A stretch of DNA of 64,000 nt from Stenogyne calaminthoides (Eukaryota; Streptophyta; Magnoliopsida; Lamiales; Lamiaceae), in assembly GCA_037126765.1 (NCBI GenBank), contig JBBCBC010000016.1, positions 16,108,728-16,172,727 on the forward strand. Reading direction: 5' to 3'. Below the pieces are notes generated by a model. That model was given only the letters and a program-made list of their open reading frames with translations. It did not search any database and had not been told where the DNA came from. Made by a program: the position numbers and the translations under genes. Positions 9,791-20,470 of the stretch are shown here, one piece after another (the first letter of the stretch is position 1; the number at the start of each line of letters is the position of its first letter).

Positions 9791-10581
9791 CAGAGGAGGA
9801 CTTAAGAAGGTACACCTGTACCCCCAATTTTTTATTTTTTTGGTATATATGTGTGTATATAAGAAGAAATTAACTACACCGAAATTACAACATTATTAGG
9901 CCCATTCTTCATTTTGTGTCCAGTAATTCTGGGCCTTACAAATAAAAAAAAATAAAATTCCCCCTTGCATCTATCTTCACGCCACATTACTATTTAATAA
10001 TTTTTTTTTTTTTTGTCTTTTTCCTTTAATCAGTTCCTTTAATAATCAATATTTATTATTTAATTAGATAACTAATTAATTTGATGACATGTTTTGATAG
10101 ATTAGGAATCGTAATTTCTTTCATCTAAATATGTGTAGAGTTAATTGTGATAAAAAAATATTTTTACACTTAATAATATGATAATGTCATAGAGACTTAA
10201 CAGATTTAATTATAACTGGTAGTTTTATTCGAACTTTATGCAATATTTTATCTATGAGTGATTTCTATGCGTAAGATCTGCGTCCAAGACTTGCTTTCAT
10301 ATTTATCTTGAACCGTGCAATTATTTTTTTTTCATATTAATAGTTGCGGACGGTTCAACGTAAATAAATTACACTTTTCAATATAATAAATTATACGTTT
10401 TTAAAACTTATTTATGAAAGTCAAGACGTGACTGAATCATCAAAGATCTAACGTGTCTTATCTATTTGTATATTGCATATGATTGTATACAATTTAAATA
10501 TAAAATAATATTTATGTATATAAATATTATAAAATTATCTAATAATCGTACCCCAGTTTCATAATTTTGGGTCCGCCACTG
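9791..10581. mobile_element. Non-autonomous hAT element (791 bp)
   Basis: Ends CAGAGGAGGAC (left) and CAGTGGCGGAC (right, reversed), the hAT-like terminus common in plants. It is flanked by CTGGGCAC (9783-9790) and TTGGGCAC (10582-10589), an 8-bp target duplication with one mismatch. The interior is AT-rich and has no transposase. Confidence 0.8.
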
Positions 10582-11008
10582 TTGGGCACCGACGACGACA
10601 CGCTGCGATCGTCCAATGCAACGGGTATCCGCTGAAGGACTTCGTAGCGGCGGCCGACATAAGCTGTATTGGAAAGAAAATAGCCGGTTTCATGCATGCC
10701 TGTTAGAGATGGAATAGAGGCCTTGGTTGAGAATTTGATTCTCACCAGGCCCTTACTTGCAAATATTAAGTAAATTGCAAATAAGCCCCTGTATTTTTTA
10801 AATTCTGGAAATTTTCCAAGGCCATGTTTGGCTGATTGTTTTGTCAAATATGAATTTAAATTAAATTCTATTAATAATATTTTTATAAAGGAAATTTTTG
10901 TTTGGACTAGAATTTTGGAAATATGATGAAATTAATTTTTTTTGGGCACATATTTTAAAGAGTTTTTAGAAATGATCAAAAGCTTAGAGCTTGTTGGTAT
11001 TTTAATTT
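10582..11008 (+). other. Leader of the decayed family B copia element, continued
   Basis: Contains the phrase AGGCCCTTACTTGC and AATTGCAAATAAGCCCC, comparable to the leader of the second family B element near 38030-38075. No gene is supported: the minus-strand frame 10539-10847 runs across the hAT boundary. Confidence 0.4.
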
Positions 11009-12541
11009 GGGGGCTCACTATTAGGTGCAAAATGGGGCACATAATTACTAGTAGGTGCAACCCCTTAAAACTCTTATTATAAGGTACAAAATTACTAGTA
11101 AAAACTCAATAATACCCTCACTAAACCTTTTAACTCAAAAACCCACAATAAATAATTCTGCAATAACACTATTCATGACGAGACAACGTTTGTCTTCCCA
11201 ATGCTGAGTGAATTCAATTCAGACGTTTTTTTTTTTTTTGCACAACTGCAAAATTTATTCCATTTTAAAATATATTTTAATAAATTTCAAAATTTATTAG
11301 TAAAATTCAAATTTTACTCCATTCTAAATAACATTTTTTCACTATCAAATATGAAAATTTATAAAAATATGAACTTTTTATTTTAAAAACATATTAATAC
11401 CCATATAAACTGGAAAAATAATTCAATAGGGACAAAAAAATATTTGAACAATCTCATAAAAATATTTTCACAATCTCACAATAATGTACGTAATTGTAGG
11501 TTTAGTGTCACTGGATATTGATCTACAACGAATTGGTTACATCAAATTAATCCAGTTGATGTTCTTCTGCAATATTTATACACAAAGACGTATTCTAACA
11601 AAAATTTACACAAACAAACACTTTGGCCAAAAAAAAAACTTGCACAATTGTACATAAAAATTGTACAAAGCAAAAAAACATTCCTGAATATGTACTCTAC
11701 CCAAAAAAAAAGACGAAGAAAAAGAAATCCGACAAAGAGCAGGAGATAAAGTGTTACCAAGGCCATGAGTGAAAGTTGTGATAAGAGCTTCATCAAGCCG
11801 CGAGAAGTGTACCAACATGATTTGTGGGATTCAGAAATTTGGATGGGGCTATTTTACCCCACGGATTCAAAAATCTTATCTGCCGAGATTCACCCTACGG
11901 CAACACGGATCTGTCCAATTGTCGTCGCATTCCAGATCCGCCTGCAAAAATCGCTGCCACGCACGTCGCAACCTCTCTCCATCACAACACTCCACAAACA
12001 CCCGTCGTCATCCGTCATTCTGTAGCGAAACGATACCTAGATCTGCCATTTTGAAGCCACCGCTGCCTCTCCCCGTCGTGCTCAAGTCAGCGCCCACCAA
12101 AACTCGAAACCGCGACCGTGGATCCGCCCAGATCCGTCGCGGTATTGTCGATCCATTGAGTTTATGAGTTTTTTAATTCCATTCTAATCGCGCGCTGACG
12201 CGGCTCGGCTCCATCTTTGGGGGTCAAATAAATAATCTCTGGAAGAGAGAGAGCTTGGAAGAAGAGAGAGAGAGAGAGAGCTTGGAAGAGAGAGAAAAAG
12301 AGAGAGCGATTTTGAATCTAGAGAGAGATTACATAGAGAAATGAGCGGGAGTGATGCGTCGTCTGATTTTGGGGGTGATAATTTATTTTATAAATTAATA
12401 TATCAAAAAAAATATTCCTTTATCGAGTTAAGGGTAGTAAGGGGTTTTCACATCCCATTTTGAACCTATGAGTAATATGGGATTTTGATTGAACCTAATA
12501 GTAATTAAGTGGAGTATTTTGAACCTATAAATAATTTTCCC
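11009..12541. mobile_element. Non-autonomous Mutator-like element (1533 bp)
   Basis: Long degenerate inverted ends of about 110 bp, with TATTAGGTKCAA-type motifs repeated inside both ends. It is flanked by a perfect 9-bp duplication TTTTAATTT (11000-11008 and 12542-12550). Inside, 11760-12200 is GC-richer, and the minus strand of 12170-12360 looks like a CT-rich 5' UTR followed by a short ATG frame. Frames at 11542-11818 and 11765-12167 resemble nothing I know. Either old transposase 5' sequence or a captured fragment. Confidence 0.8.
12241..12311 (+). repeat. GA-rich microsatellite
   Basis: Runs of (GA)n, including GAGAGAGAGAGAGAG, broken by CTTGGAA. On the minus strand this is the CT-rich stretch typical of plant 5' UTRs. 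Confidence 0.8.
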
Positions 12542-12550
12542 TTTTAATTT

Positions 12551-13830
12551 TAGCTCTATTTTTGTTGGGAAATGAATTTAATAAAGAAGGATTTTGATTA
12601 GATCCAAAAACCCCTGAGTATGACATGTTCAGGATAATCTTGATAGATGAGTCAAGGTTCGTTTGAGTGTTAGGGAGGTTAGATATAGGTTTCAAGAGTG
12701 TTCAAGAAAGATCAAAGCATTCCCACCCTAGAAAACGAGAATCAAGAAGATGTAGATCGAGAATATACAGAGAAATATATTCAAAGAGTGTTCTAAAAAC
12801 CCAACCAGAGAAGAATCGAAAGCACAAAAGAAACTCCAATATCTATCGATATATCCTGAATGTTTAGAGAGAATTAAATGGAACCTTAGCAATTGAGGAA
12901 GAAAGTGAAAAAATGAAATCCCATACAAAGAATAGTAAAATGAATGTGATTCTCTCCAGCGGTAACATTCAAATAGTTATAAAACAACTTCCATCAAATT
13001 AAGTGTGGAAATGCACCAAACCCCGTTATTCCCCTCGTAGAACACAAAATGATAACAAATATATTCAAAGAGTGGTGAACCCAACCTAAGCAAGGTAGTT
13101 GTTAGCTTAGAGAAACCCGAGAGGCATTGATAAACAAATGTAAGGGAAAATCTGTGAACTTGGAAACAACACAAACCCAAACCCCATCTAAGAGATAACT
13201 AGTGGTGAAGTGAGGTAGTTGTTAGCAAACCCGAGAGGGTGATAAGTCAGAAGGAGTTTGAGTTAGTTAAAATCTAAGACATGTGTGAGCAAGGAGGGTG
13301 GGTGATAAGTCGATTTGAGTTCAAAGTAGAAAGGTCAAAGTAGAAAGGTTAGTAAACTACAGAGGTAGTCAGAAAGCCTTAGGAAGTGTTTGAAGGAATT
13401 TCCCTAGGAACAGGGAGAGTGGATGTAGGAGCTTGAGTCTCCGAACCACTATACATTGTTGTGTTCTTTATTGTTTTACGTTTTTATCTTGTCATATGCA
13501 TTCGATAATAAGCATGACACAACACATGAGCTTGAAAGGAGAAAAATCTGGAATCACCATTCCTTCACCCCTGTTTTTATATGCATCGCTCGACATGTTT
13601 GCTTCCGCACGCGCAAAATGGGTTTTCCCACCGGGACCAACAATTTTCCTACGTTTATTTGATATATGTGTTAGTTTACGAATAAATATTTTGCATGGTT
13701 ATTTGATTTAGATGCTAAATATTTATTGAATGCTTTACATATGCAAATTAAAAATTGTAATAAAGCATGAGAACTTGATTAGTTGCTCCCCACTTGTATA
13801 ATTGTTTATGTAAATTGATATTTACATTAC
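12551..13830 (+). other. Unrecognised repeat-like stretch between element fragments
   Basis: No gene supported. It holds short local duplications such as TCAAAGTAGAAAGGT twice in tandem (about 13320-13350) and GAGGTAGTTGTTAG (about 13208-13225), echoed by AAGGTAGTTGTTAG near 13092. The 92-codon frame at 13433-13711 lacks any motif. Probably leader of the decayed copia element or further inserted repeat. Confidence 0.4.
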
Positions 13831-13837
13831 TAGTTAT

Positions 13838-14030
13838 AGTCCGCATTATAACTGTTTGGGTAGGCGGCGCTCAATATTTTTCGGACCGTATTAACTGTTT
13901 GGGTAGACGGACGCTCAATAATACCCCAAATAAATGTTAGTCCATGTAAAATCATGTTTGGGTAGGCGGCGCTCAATAATTGCTCAAATGTGATGTAGAT
14001 TAACATGTTGGGTCTCGATTAAGCAATTAA
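13838..14030 (+). repeat. Periodic repeats in the family B copia leader
   Basis: The motif TTTGGGTAGGCGGCGCTCAA occurs three times with small changes (near 13853, 13900 and 13957), alternating with a TCCGCATTATAACTG-like spacer. The same repeats occur in the second family B element (about 38283-38410), so the array belongs to the element. Confidence 0.7.
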
Positions 14031-14602
14031 TACCCCACCTTTAAAAATGATCCCCACTAAAATATAGTTTTTCATTAAATTGAAAAGATGTCTTCCATCA
14101 AAGTTAAAAGTAAACCAGAGATTTCGTTCCAATGAGTATTTAAGGCCCTCGTCGTTTGCTCGGATCTACATCTAACGGAACTTTTATAGGGACATGTAAT
14201 GTCGCCGTTTGATAGTTGTAAACCAACTTAATTTTGTTTCGCTAGCCCTCGCGAGGAACAAAAGTTAAGGGACATCAATCGAACTAGGTTCGATTAACTA
14301 GGAATTACAGTTTGGCAATTGGTTTGGAGGCCTACTAGTTATGTTGTTATAATGATCAGCCCTTGGTGGGATAATGATAGTAGTAATGTGGATCCTAGTC
14401 CATTATAATTTATATATTTGATATAAATTCGTACTCTTCTGATGAGGTCGTTGAGTATCTGAAAATAATGGAGACAAAATAAACACAAAAGAAAGGCCAT
14501 GTTTATTTTGATTGCTGAATATTGTTCATAGGAATTATGTGTTTAATTCCCATTTTATTTATTTTTCTTGGTTAGTTGAAATATATAACTGTTATTGAGA
14601 TG

Positions 14603-15146
14603 TATTTTGGAAACAAACAATTGGCTAGGCCAATTTTTTGGACTAGCACCGAAACATGTGTTTGGTGCTAAGGCAAGAAAAGATTGAGTATGTGTTGGAC
14701 ACGCCGATCCAGGTTACCCCTGAATCTGGTTCCCTGAGCAGCCACGTTTGACGTAGCACCTCAGAAGAAGCATCAAGAGGATGCTTTCCAAGCTCAGTGT
14801 GTGATGTTGGTCGGCATGACTCCCGATATACATATGCAACGTGAGAAAATGGGTCCCTTCTAGATGCTCAAGCATCTGAAGGATCTCTTTGATTCTGAAT
14901 CTCATTCTGAGATTTATGAAGTGATGAGAGATCTGTTCAGATGCCGGTTAACTAAAGAAGGGAAGATTTCACCTCATGTGCTAATGATGATAGGCCTAAT
15001 TGAGAAACTTGGTAATTTAGGCAATGAGCTAAAATACCAACGTTTCCATTTATGCTATCGTCCAGTTGCTCCCGGATTCATATTCTAGCTTCATTGTGAA
15101 CTACAATATGAATAAGACAAATGCGAACATGCCTGAGCTTCATAAC
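14603..15146 (+). pseudogene. gag of the decayed family B copia element, 5' part
   Basis: Homologous to the gag at 39007-39570: LETNKLTGPNFLDWHRN and LRQEKIEYVLDT motifs, then a frame-shifted LKHLKDLFDSESHSEIYEVM. The start codon has been lost (ATA TAT AAC where the other copy has ATGAATAAC). The sequence breaks at 15146, where the family A element is inserted, and resumes at 24391. Confidence 0.8.
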
Positions 15147-16987
15147 TGTTGGGATTATACTAGAAAGTATGTTTTTTACTTTGTATAATCTAAACTGAAT
15201 TTCGGACTTATTTACTGAAATAAAATATTTATCACTGATGCTTTAAATATTATCGAATGTTACATATATTTACTGCATAACTGTTCAATAATTCGTACGT
15301 GTTACATTGTAGTTAATTTAGTGATACCAGATCACAGAAGATTAAATTAACAGTCCCTTGTAACTAAAAGTATACCATTCACGACCTAGATGGAAATGAA
15401 CAACCCATCGTGAAAGGTTGAAGTGTAAGGCTCAGATTGGCTTGTCTTGACCAAGAGATTACACTAGTGCATGGTGATGCCTTTGAATAGGACCTCACAG
15501 GAGGATAAATTCTTCAGAACTGAACAAGGAAGAATTAGACCTCAGTGGTTCGTTATTTCTTAATCTTCGTTCCTTAAATAGGATCACGTGTGATTGGTAA
15601 CTATTGCTTTGACTTATCATGGGTAGCGAATCAACGAGATTCAATATTTTTTATCTTGGACAATATTATAGGTCACATGTGATTGCTAAGATTTAATACG
15701 ATGAATCGTGTGCAAGTACGCTTGTTTGATTTGCCCCCTTGGGAGGTTCATAAGCTTTATCATACCAAATCTTGCAAGTGGAATTAGTTTCCGGTATGGA
15801 TAATAATGTTGAACCGCTCCTTGACCAAGGACAAAAGATATTAATTAATGGAAAACTATTTCAGTGGCTTGAATTAATTAATGGGCTAGATAATCTTAAA
15901 CATGGGAAATAATAACCGGGAGCCATATTGACTGTAATATGGGTTAAGATGGATAGTGCAATATTAATTATGCAGTGGGATTAATTAATATTTATGGGCT
16001 TGAATAATATTGTGGCTCAATATTAGATATTCAAGGTCCATTAGAAGGTCCAATCTTAATTCTCCTAAAAGCCCCCTGAGTAGCCCAACATATAGTCCAA
16101 TAACTGAAAAGGTGATTAAAATAAAATAAATATTGTAGCTTATTTTTCCTATTAATTTTTTGAAAATTATAGATATGTTGGGAGAAAGATTTTCTTTGAA
16201 TTTTGTTATGGAATGAAGATATGTATTCTTGGAATACAAGATTATCTCATTAAATTCAAGAAATCTCTCACTTGATTATCTATAATAGGAATTTCGAAAT
16301 ATTTGAAAATAAAGGGCAAGAAAGATTTTCTTGATTTTCTTGAAAAGATATTATGGAAGATATGTATTTCTTGAAATACAAGAATATCTCATAAATTCAA
16401 GAAGATCCAAATCTTGGATTCTTGAACCCTTATATTTTCGAAAATTACCATAAAGATAGAGTAGGTGGGATTTTATGGAATATTATAACTATGGGAAAAA
16501 GAATATAGGAGATATATTTAAGATTTCTTGGAGATCAAGAAAAGATTTTTCCACATTATTTTTGTGCACAAAATTCGACCACCTGGTCTCTATAAATAGG
16601 GGATGATTATTTCATTCCCAAGTACAATTCCATGTGCTGGAAAAATTAGTAAATCCACAAAGGTGGTGCAACATAATTTATATTCCTTTTGTTAAATCGT
16701 TCACAAGAGTCCTTCCACCGGATAGTCGAACGAGTGCTAAGGGAATACTTGGGAAGTTCTTTTGGTTAGTCTAATCTGCCAGATCACTGCCATCCCAAGA
16801 GGTACGTTCACGTAAACTCGTAGAATTCCGCATGCGTAGGCTTTACGTGAATTATTCTATGCATGATATGTTGTTGGATTATTATTTGAATTAATATAAG
16901 ATTAATTCATGCTAGTAATAATTATAAAAATTAAATTTGTATTTAAATATTCACCCCGAATAGATCTGTGCAACTTATTCCCCAACA
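15147..16987 (+). repeat. 5' LTR of the family A copia element
   Basis: Begins TGTTGGGATTATAC and ends CCCCAACA. The proposed R/U5 region contains CTATAAATAGGGGATG (about 16590), a TATA box for LTR-driven transcription. Same family as the four solo LTRs at 29157, 32128, 45343 and 54306. Confidence 0.95.
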
Positions 16988-16989
16988 AC

Positions 16990-17002
16990 TGGTATCAGAG
17001 CC
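16990..17002 (+). other. Primer-binding site (initiator tRNA-Met type)
   Basis: TGGTATCAGAGCC two bases after the 5' LTR, complementary to the 3' end of plant initiator methionine tRNA; it primes minus-strand DNA synthesis. Confidence 0.9.
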
Positions 17003-18496
17003 ACGGTTTCGGGCTCTGAATTTTTTAAATTGTAATTTAATTCGCTAACATTAAATTTGAAGTTGGATAGTAAAATTGCTAGATCTGTTTTGCACGTATC
17101 CAATTGTCATGGAATTTAATGTGTTTATTTATGCATGCATATATATTGTGGTTTTTAATTCGATTCGTTCGGATTCGTTTTACCTCGTGAGAAAATCCAC
17201 GAGTAGATTAGAATTTGTTTGATTTGATCATTGTAATAGACTAGTCTAGATCTAGGTTTATTTATTTTTTGTAAATAAATAGTAACCGGATCGAGAAATG
17301 AGGACGGAGACGAAGAATTAAAGGATGAAATCTAGAACCGGGCATAGGTGGCGTGCATCGCGCGAAACGCAAGGAGGCATGCGAGGCACGCCAGTGCCAG
17401 ACGACGAAGTGTCGGGCGAGGCCGAGGGCCGAAAGCGACGCGAGATCCGCCACGCCAAGACGGGCGTCGCTAGTGCGACGCAAAGACCGTCTTGTGAGTG
17501 ATCAGCGGACGGAGGATCTTGGTCTGCGCGAGACGACGCACGGTGCGGGGTACCACGGGCGAGGCATGGCGGCGTGGCGAATGATGAGCGCTGTGTCTGT
17601 CGCGCCGAATGCCGAACCCGCCGAGGTGTGCCGAGGAATGCCCGACGCCGCCGAGGCAACCGAGGTGAAACAGCAAGTGGCCGGCGGGGATCTTGGCGTG
17701 CATCCCGACTGTGAGCTACTTGGCGTGGCGTTTCGAGATGGAGTATTTTTTCGAGACGATCGAGTGGGAGAAATTCAAGATGGTGTTTCTTCAAGATCAA
17801 GCCAAGAAAAATCAAACCATGACAATTGGATAATTTGTGCCCAATATGTTTATTTTTGTGTTTTGCTTGATTTATTTTGTGTTATCTTATGCTTTATTTA
17901 ATTTGTTTAAATGTGTTTGCATGAGAGTTGCCCAATAAAAAATCTCACCTTCAAAATTACTAAGTATGTTTAAATAATTAATTGACAATTTTATTCCGGA
18001 TAATAAAATTGAATTAATTTTGACCTCCATGATTTATTTATTTGTGAATTCTTTTGGAGAAATTTCCCCCACGGGACGGTCAAAAGATAGCTTTCACATG
18101 AATGAATTCCAAATGGATGATTGTGTGTTATTACTAGTGGCAGCGATGACCCTTCCCACGAGGCTCGTTCAAAGCGAAATAATAATCCTGTATTTAATCA
18201 TGGTTATTACTTAGGTATAAAATTGATATGCATATACTTCCCCAAAGTCCCTGTCAATTTTATATTGGTCAAGTGAGAGCCAACTATTAATCTGGATATT
18301 AAAGGTTTTAAATCGTTCTTGTTTGTAACACCTTAAATGTGTTTAAATAATTACCCACCCCACGTGGCTTATTTAAACTGTTTTGAGATGTTGGCTGATG
18401 CATGTTCATATTTTTTTGAGATTTTAATATGATGCATGTGATCGAACCTTGTGATATATTTGTGCTTATGCATATTATTGTTTATTTCAGTTCATC
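17003..18496 (+). other. Leader of the family A element with a GC-rich island
   Basis: About 1.5 kb before gag. 17340-17760 is sharply GC-rich and CpG-rich inside an otherwise AT-rich element. It has overlapping open frames on both strands (17353-17901 plus; 17318-17815 minus) but no recognisable domain. Either structured leader RNA or a captured host fragment. Confidence 0.6.
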
Positions 18497-20470
18497 ATGT
18501 CGCAACCTTTTAATCCACTGTTATATACACTCAAAGAACACCAATTAACTGGAGAAAACTATAATGTTTGGAAACGAAATATGAACTTTGTCCTACCTGC
18601 ACAAAAACATTATTGGATTCTTGATGTACCCAAGCCACGTAAGCCTACTGATGAATCACCTGATGCGGAAAGACATGAGTATAATATTTGGGAGCAGTCC
18701 AATGAACCCATAAAACGTGAAATCTTGACTTCACTGTCTGATGATTTGAGACACATTCATGAAGGTGTTGAGTCTGCTGCGGAAATTATTCAAAGTCTTG
18801 AAGAAATATTTTTAACAAAAGACCGCATGATCAATCAGTTTAAAAATGACGACGTGGTTAGGCTAAAGATGGCTGAGGGAACACCTGTAAGGGAGCATGT
18901 TCTCAGAGTCAAACACCATTTTCAAAAACTGGCTTATCTCGGAACTAAGTATTGTGATGAGGCCCAAATCGAATTTCTGTTGCTAACTCTGCCAAGGAGC
19001 TTCGATGGATTTTACTGTAGTTTTGTGATGAGTGATCACATGTTTACTATGGATATCCTACAAGAAGCCTTGGAGAAAGTAGAGAAGCATTTAGGAAAGA
19101 AAGACGAAGCATTGGTGACCAAAAGTCTTTTCTCGAGATATAGGCCAGTGGAAGGCAAGTCTCAAGAAAAGGAAAGTCGTCAGAACCAACGCAAACTCAT
19201 CACTAAGAAAAGTGAGAAAAAGACGGTTAGCTGTTTGGGTGGCAAGAAAGAACCAAAAGGAATATGTTTTAATTGCTGGGAGAAAGGACATTGGAGGTCA
19301 GCCTGTTCCAATCCCAAAAGGAGAGGAAAGAAAGGTAATTCTCTCGCACTAGTTGTTGAAACTTGTTTAGCGGCATATGCCTCCCATTTATGGGTGGTGG
19401 ATACGGGATCCACTGATCATGTTTGTTTCACATTACAGGGGTTCAAGCGGACTCGGCAACTAAGTGGAAGTGAGGTCCTCATCACACTGGGCGATGCTAC
19501 GAGAGTGGCAGCTGAAGCAGTGGGAGAAGTGCACCTGTCTTTTGAAGACAAAGTTTTAATTTTAAGAGATGTTCTTTACGTTCCGGATTTTAGAAAGAAT
19601 TTGATTTCAGTTTCTAAAATTTTTTATGATGGATATTCGGTTACTTTTAATAAAATTGTTACCATTTCTCTTTTTGATAAATTTATCTGTCATGGAACGT
19701 TATCGAATAATCTCTATACAATTAACTGTGCACACCACTCACGAAATGCATCCTATAACACATCAACTGTTTCCGAGAAAAGAAAACATTCATCAGACGT
19801 GAACGAGACACTTCTTTGGCATCTAAGATTGGGTCATATAAATCCAAAGAGGATCCAAAGGTTGGTGAAAGGCGATTCACTGGAGTTTCTCCCAGTTGAA
19901 CCAATTCCAACCTGCGAATCATGTTTGGAGGGTAAAATGACCAAGAGGGCATTTGGAGCCAAGGGGAATAGGGCCAAAGAAGTGTTAGAGATCGTTCACA
20001 CAGATGTATGTGGTCCAATGTCAACCAAAGCAAGAGGAGGTTATGAGTATTTTGTCACTTTTATTGATGATTACTCAAGGTACGGTTACATTTTTCTTAT
20101 GAAGCATAAATCTGAGACCTTCGAGAAATTCAAAGAATTTAAGGCTCAAGCAGAGAATCATAGGGAAAAACGTATCAAGTCTCTACGATCTGATCGTGGA
20201 GGCGAATACCTCAGCGATGTGTTTTTGAACTACTTATCTAATGAAGGGATTGCATCACTCCTTTGGACCGGAACCCTCAACAAAAGCGGTGTTTGCAGAG
20301 CGAAGAAAAGCGAAACTCTTTTGGAAATGGTTAGATCTATGATGAGTTATGCGGATCTTCCAAAGTCATTCGGGGTCATGCCTTGGAAACAATGGGCTTA
20401 CATTACGAACACGGTGCCATCCAAATCGGTTCCCAAAACTCCCAAAGAATTGTGGGACGGCCAAGCCTAG
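18497..20470 (+). CDS. Copia gag-protease-integrase polyprotein (N-terminal 657 residues of gag-pol)
   Basis: A continuous frame from a clear start (MSQPFNPLLYTLKEHQLTG). Residues about 1-230 are copia Gag. Residues 257-270 are a CCHC zinc knuckle (CFNCWEKGHWRSAC). The aspartic protease motif VVDTGSTDH has its catalytic Asp at residue 302. A GAG-pre-integrase HHCC zinc domain (LWHLRLGHINP, then CESC) spans about 435-485. The integrase core follows with Asp503 (HTDVCGP) and Asp566 (SDRGGEY). The third catalytic position is lost: the usual proline-rich loop and NGVAER-like block is scrambled around residues 598-613, probably by small indels. The frame ends at 20470, short of reverse transcriptase, so this copy is unlikely to make a working integrase. 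Confidence 0.85.
   Translation: MSQPFNPLLYTLKEHQLTGENYNVWKRNMNFVLPAQKHYWILDVPKPRKPTDESPDAERHEYNIWEQSNEPIKREILTSLSDDLRHIHEGVESAAEIIQSLEEIFLTKDRMINQFKNDDVVRLKMAEGTPVREHVLRVKHHFQKLAYLGTKYCDEAQIEFLLLTLPRSFDGFYCSFVMSDHMFTMDILQEALEKVEKHLGKKDEALVTKSLFSRYRPVEGKSQEKESRQNQRKLITKKSEKKTVSCLGGKKEPKGICFNCWEKGHWRSACSNPKRRGKKGNSLALVVETCLAAYASHLWVVDTGSTDHVCFTLQGFKRTRQLSGSEVLITLGDATRVAAEAVGEVHLSFEDKVLILRDVLYVPDFRKNLISVSKIFYDGYSVTFNKIVTISLFDKFICHGTLSNNLYTINCAHHSRNASYNTSTVSEKRKHSSDVNETLLWHLRLGHINPKRIQRLVKGDSLEFLPVEPIPTCESCLEGKMTKRAFGAKGNRAKEVLEIVHTDVCGPMSTKARGGYEYFVTFIDDYSRYGYIFLMKHKSETFEKFKEFKAQAENHREKRIKSLRSDRGGEYLSDVFLNYLSNEGIASLLWTGTLNKSGVCRAKKSETLLEMVRSMMSYADLPKSFGVMPWKQWAYITNTVPSKSVPKTPKELWDGQA

Noticed and set aside
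11542..12167. Frames of 84-132 codons inside the second Mutator-like element
   Set aside because: No recognisable motif, mutual overlap in several frames, and location in CT/GA-rich leader-like DNA.
13433..13711. 92-codon frame starting MSLRTTIHCC
   Set aside because: Lies in retroelement leader-like DNA, with no domain and a second overlapping frame.
16990..17002. tRNA-like sequence TGGTATCAGAGCC
   Set aside because: It is the primer-binding site next to an LTR, not a tRNA gene; no cloverleaf surrounds it.
17318..17901. Long overlapping frames on both strands (165 and 182 codons)
   Set aside because: They lie in the GC-rich leader of the family A element, where stop codons are rare by composition. 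Neither has a domain and both overlap each other.
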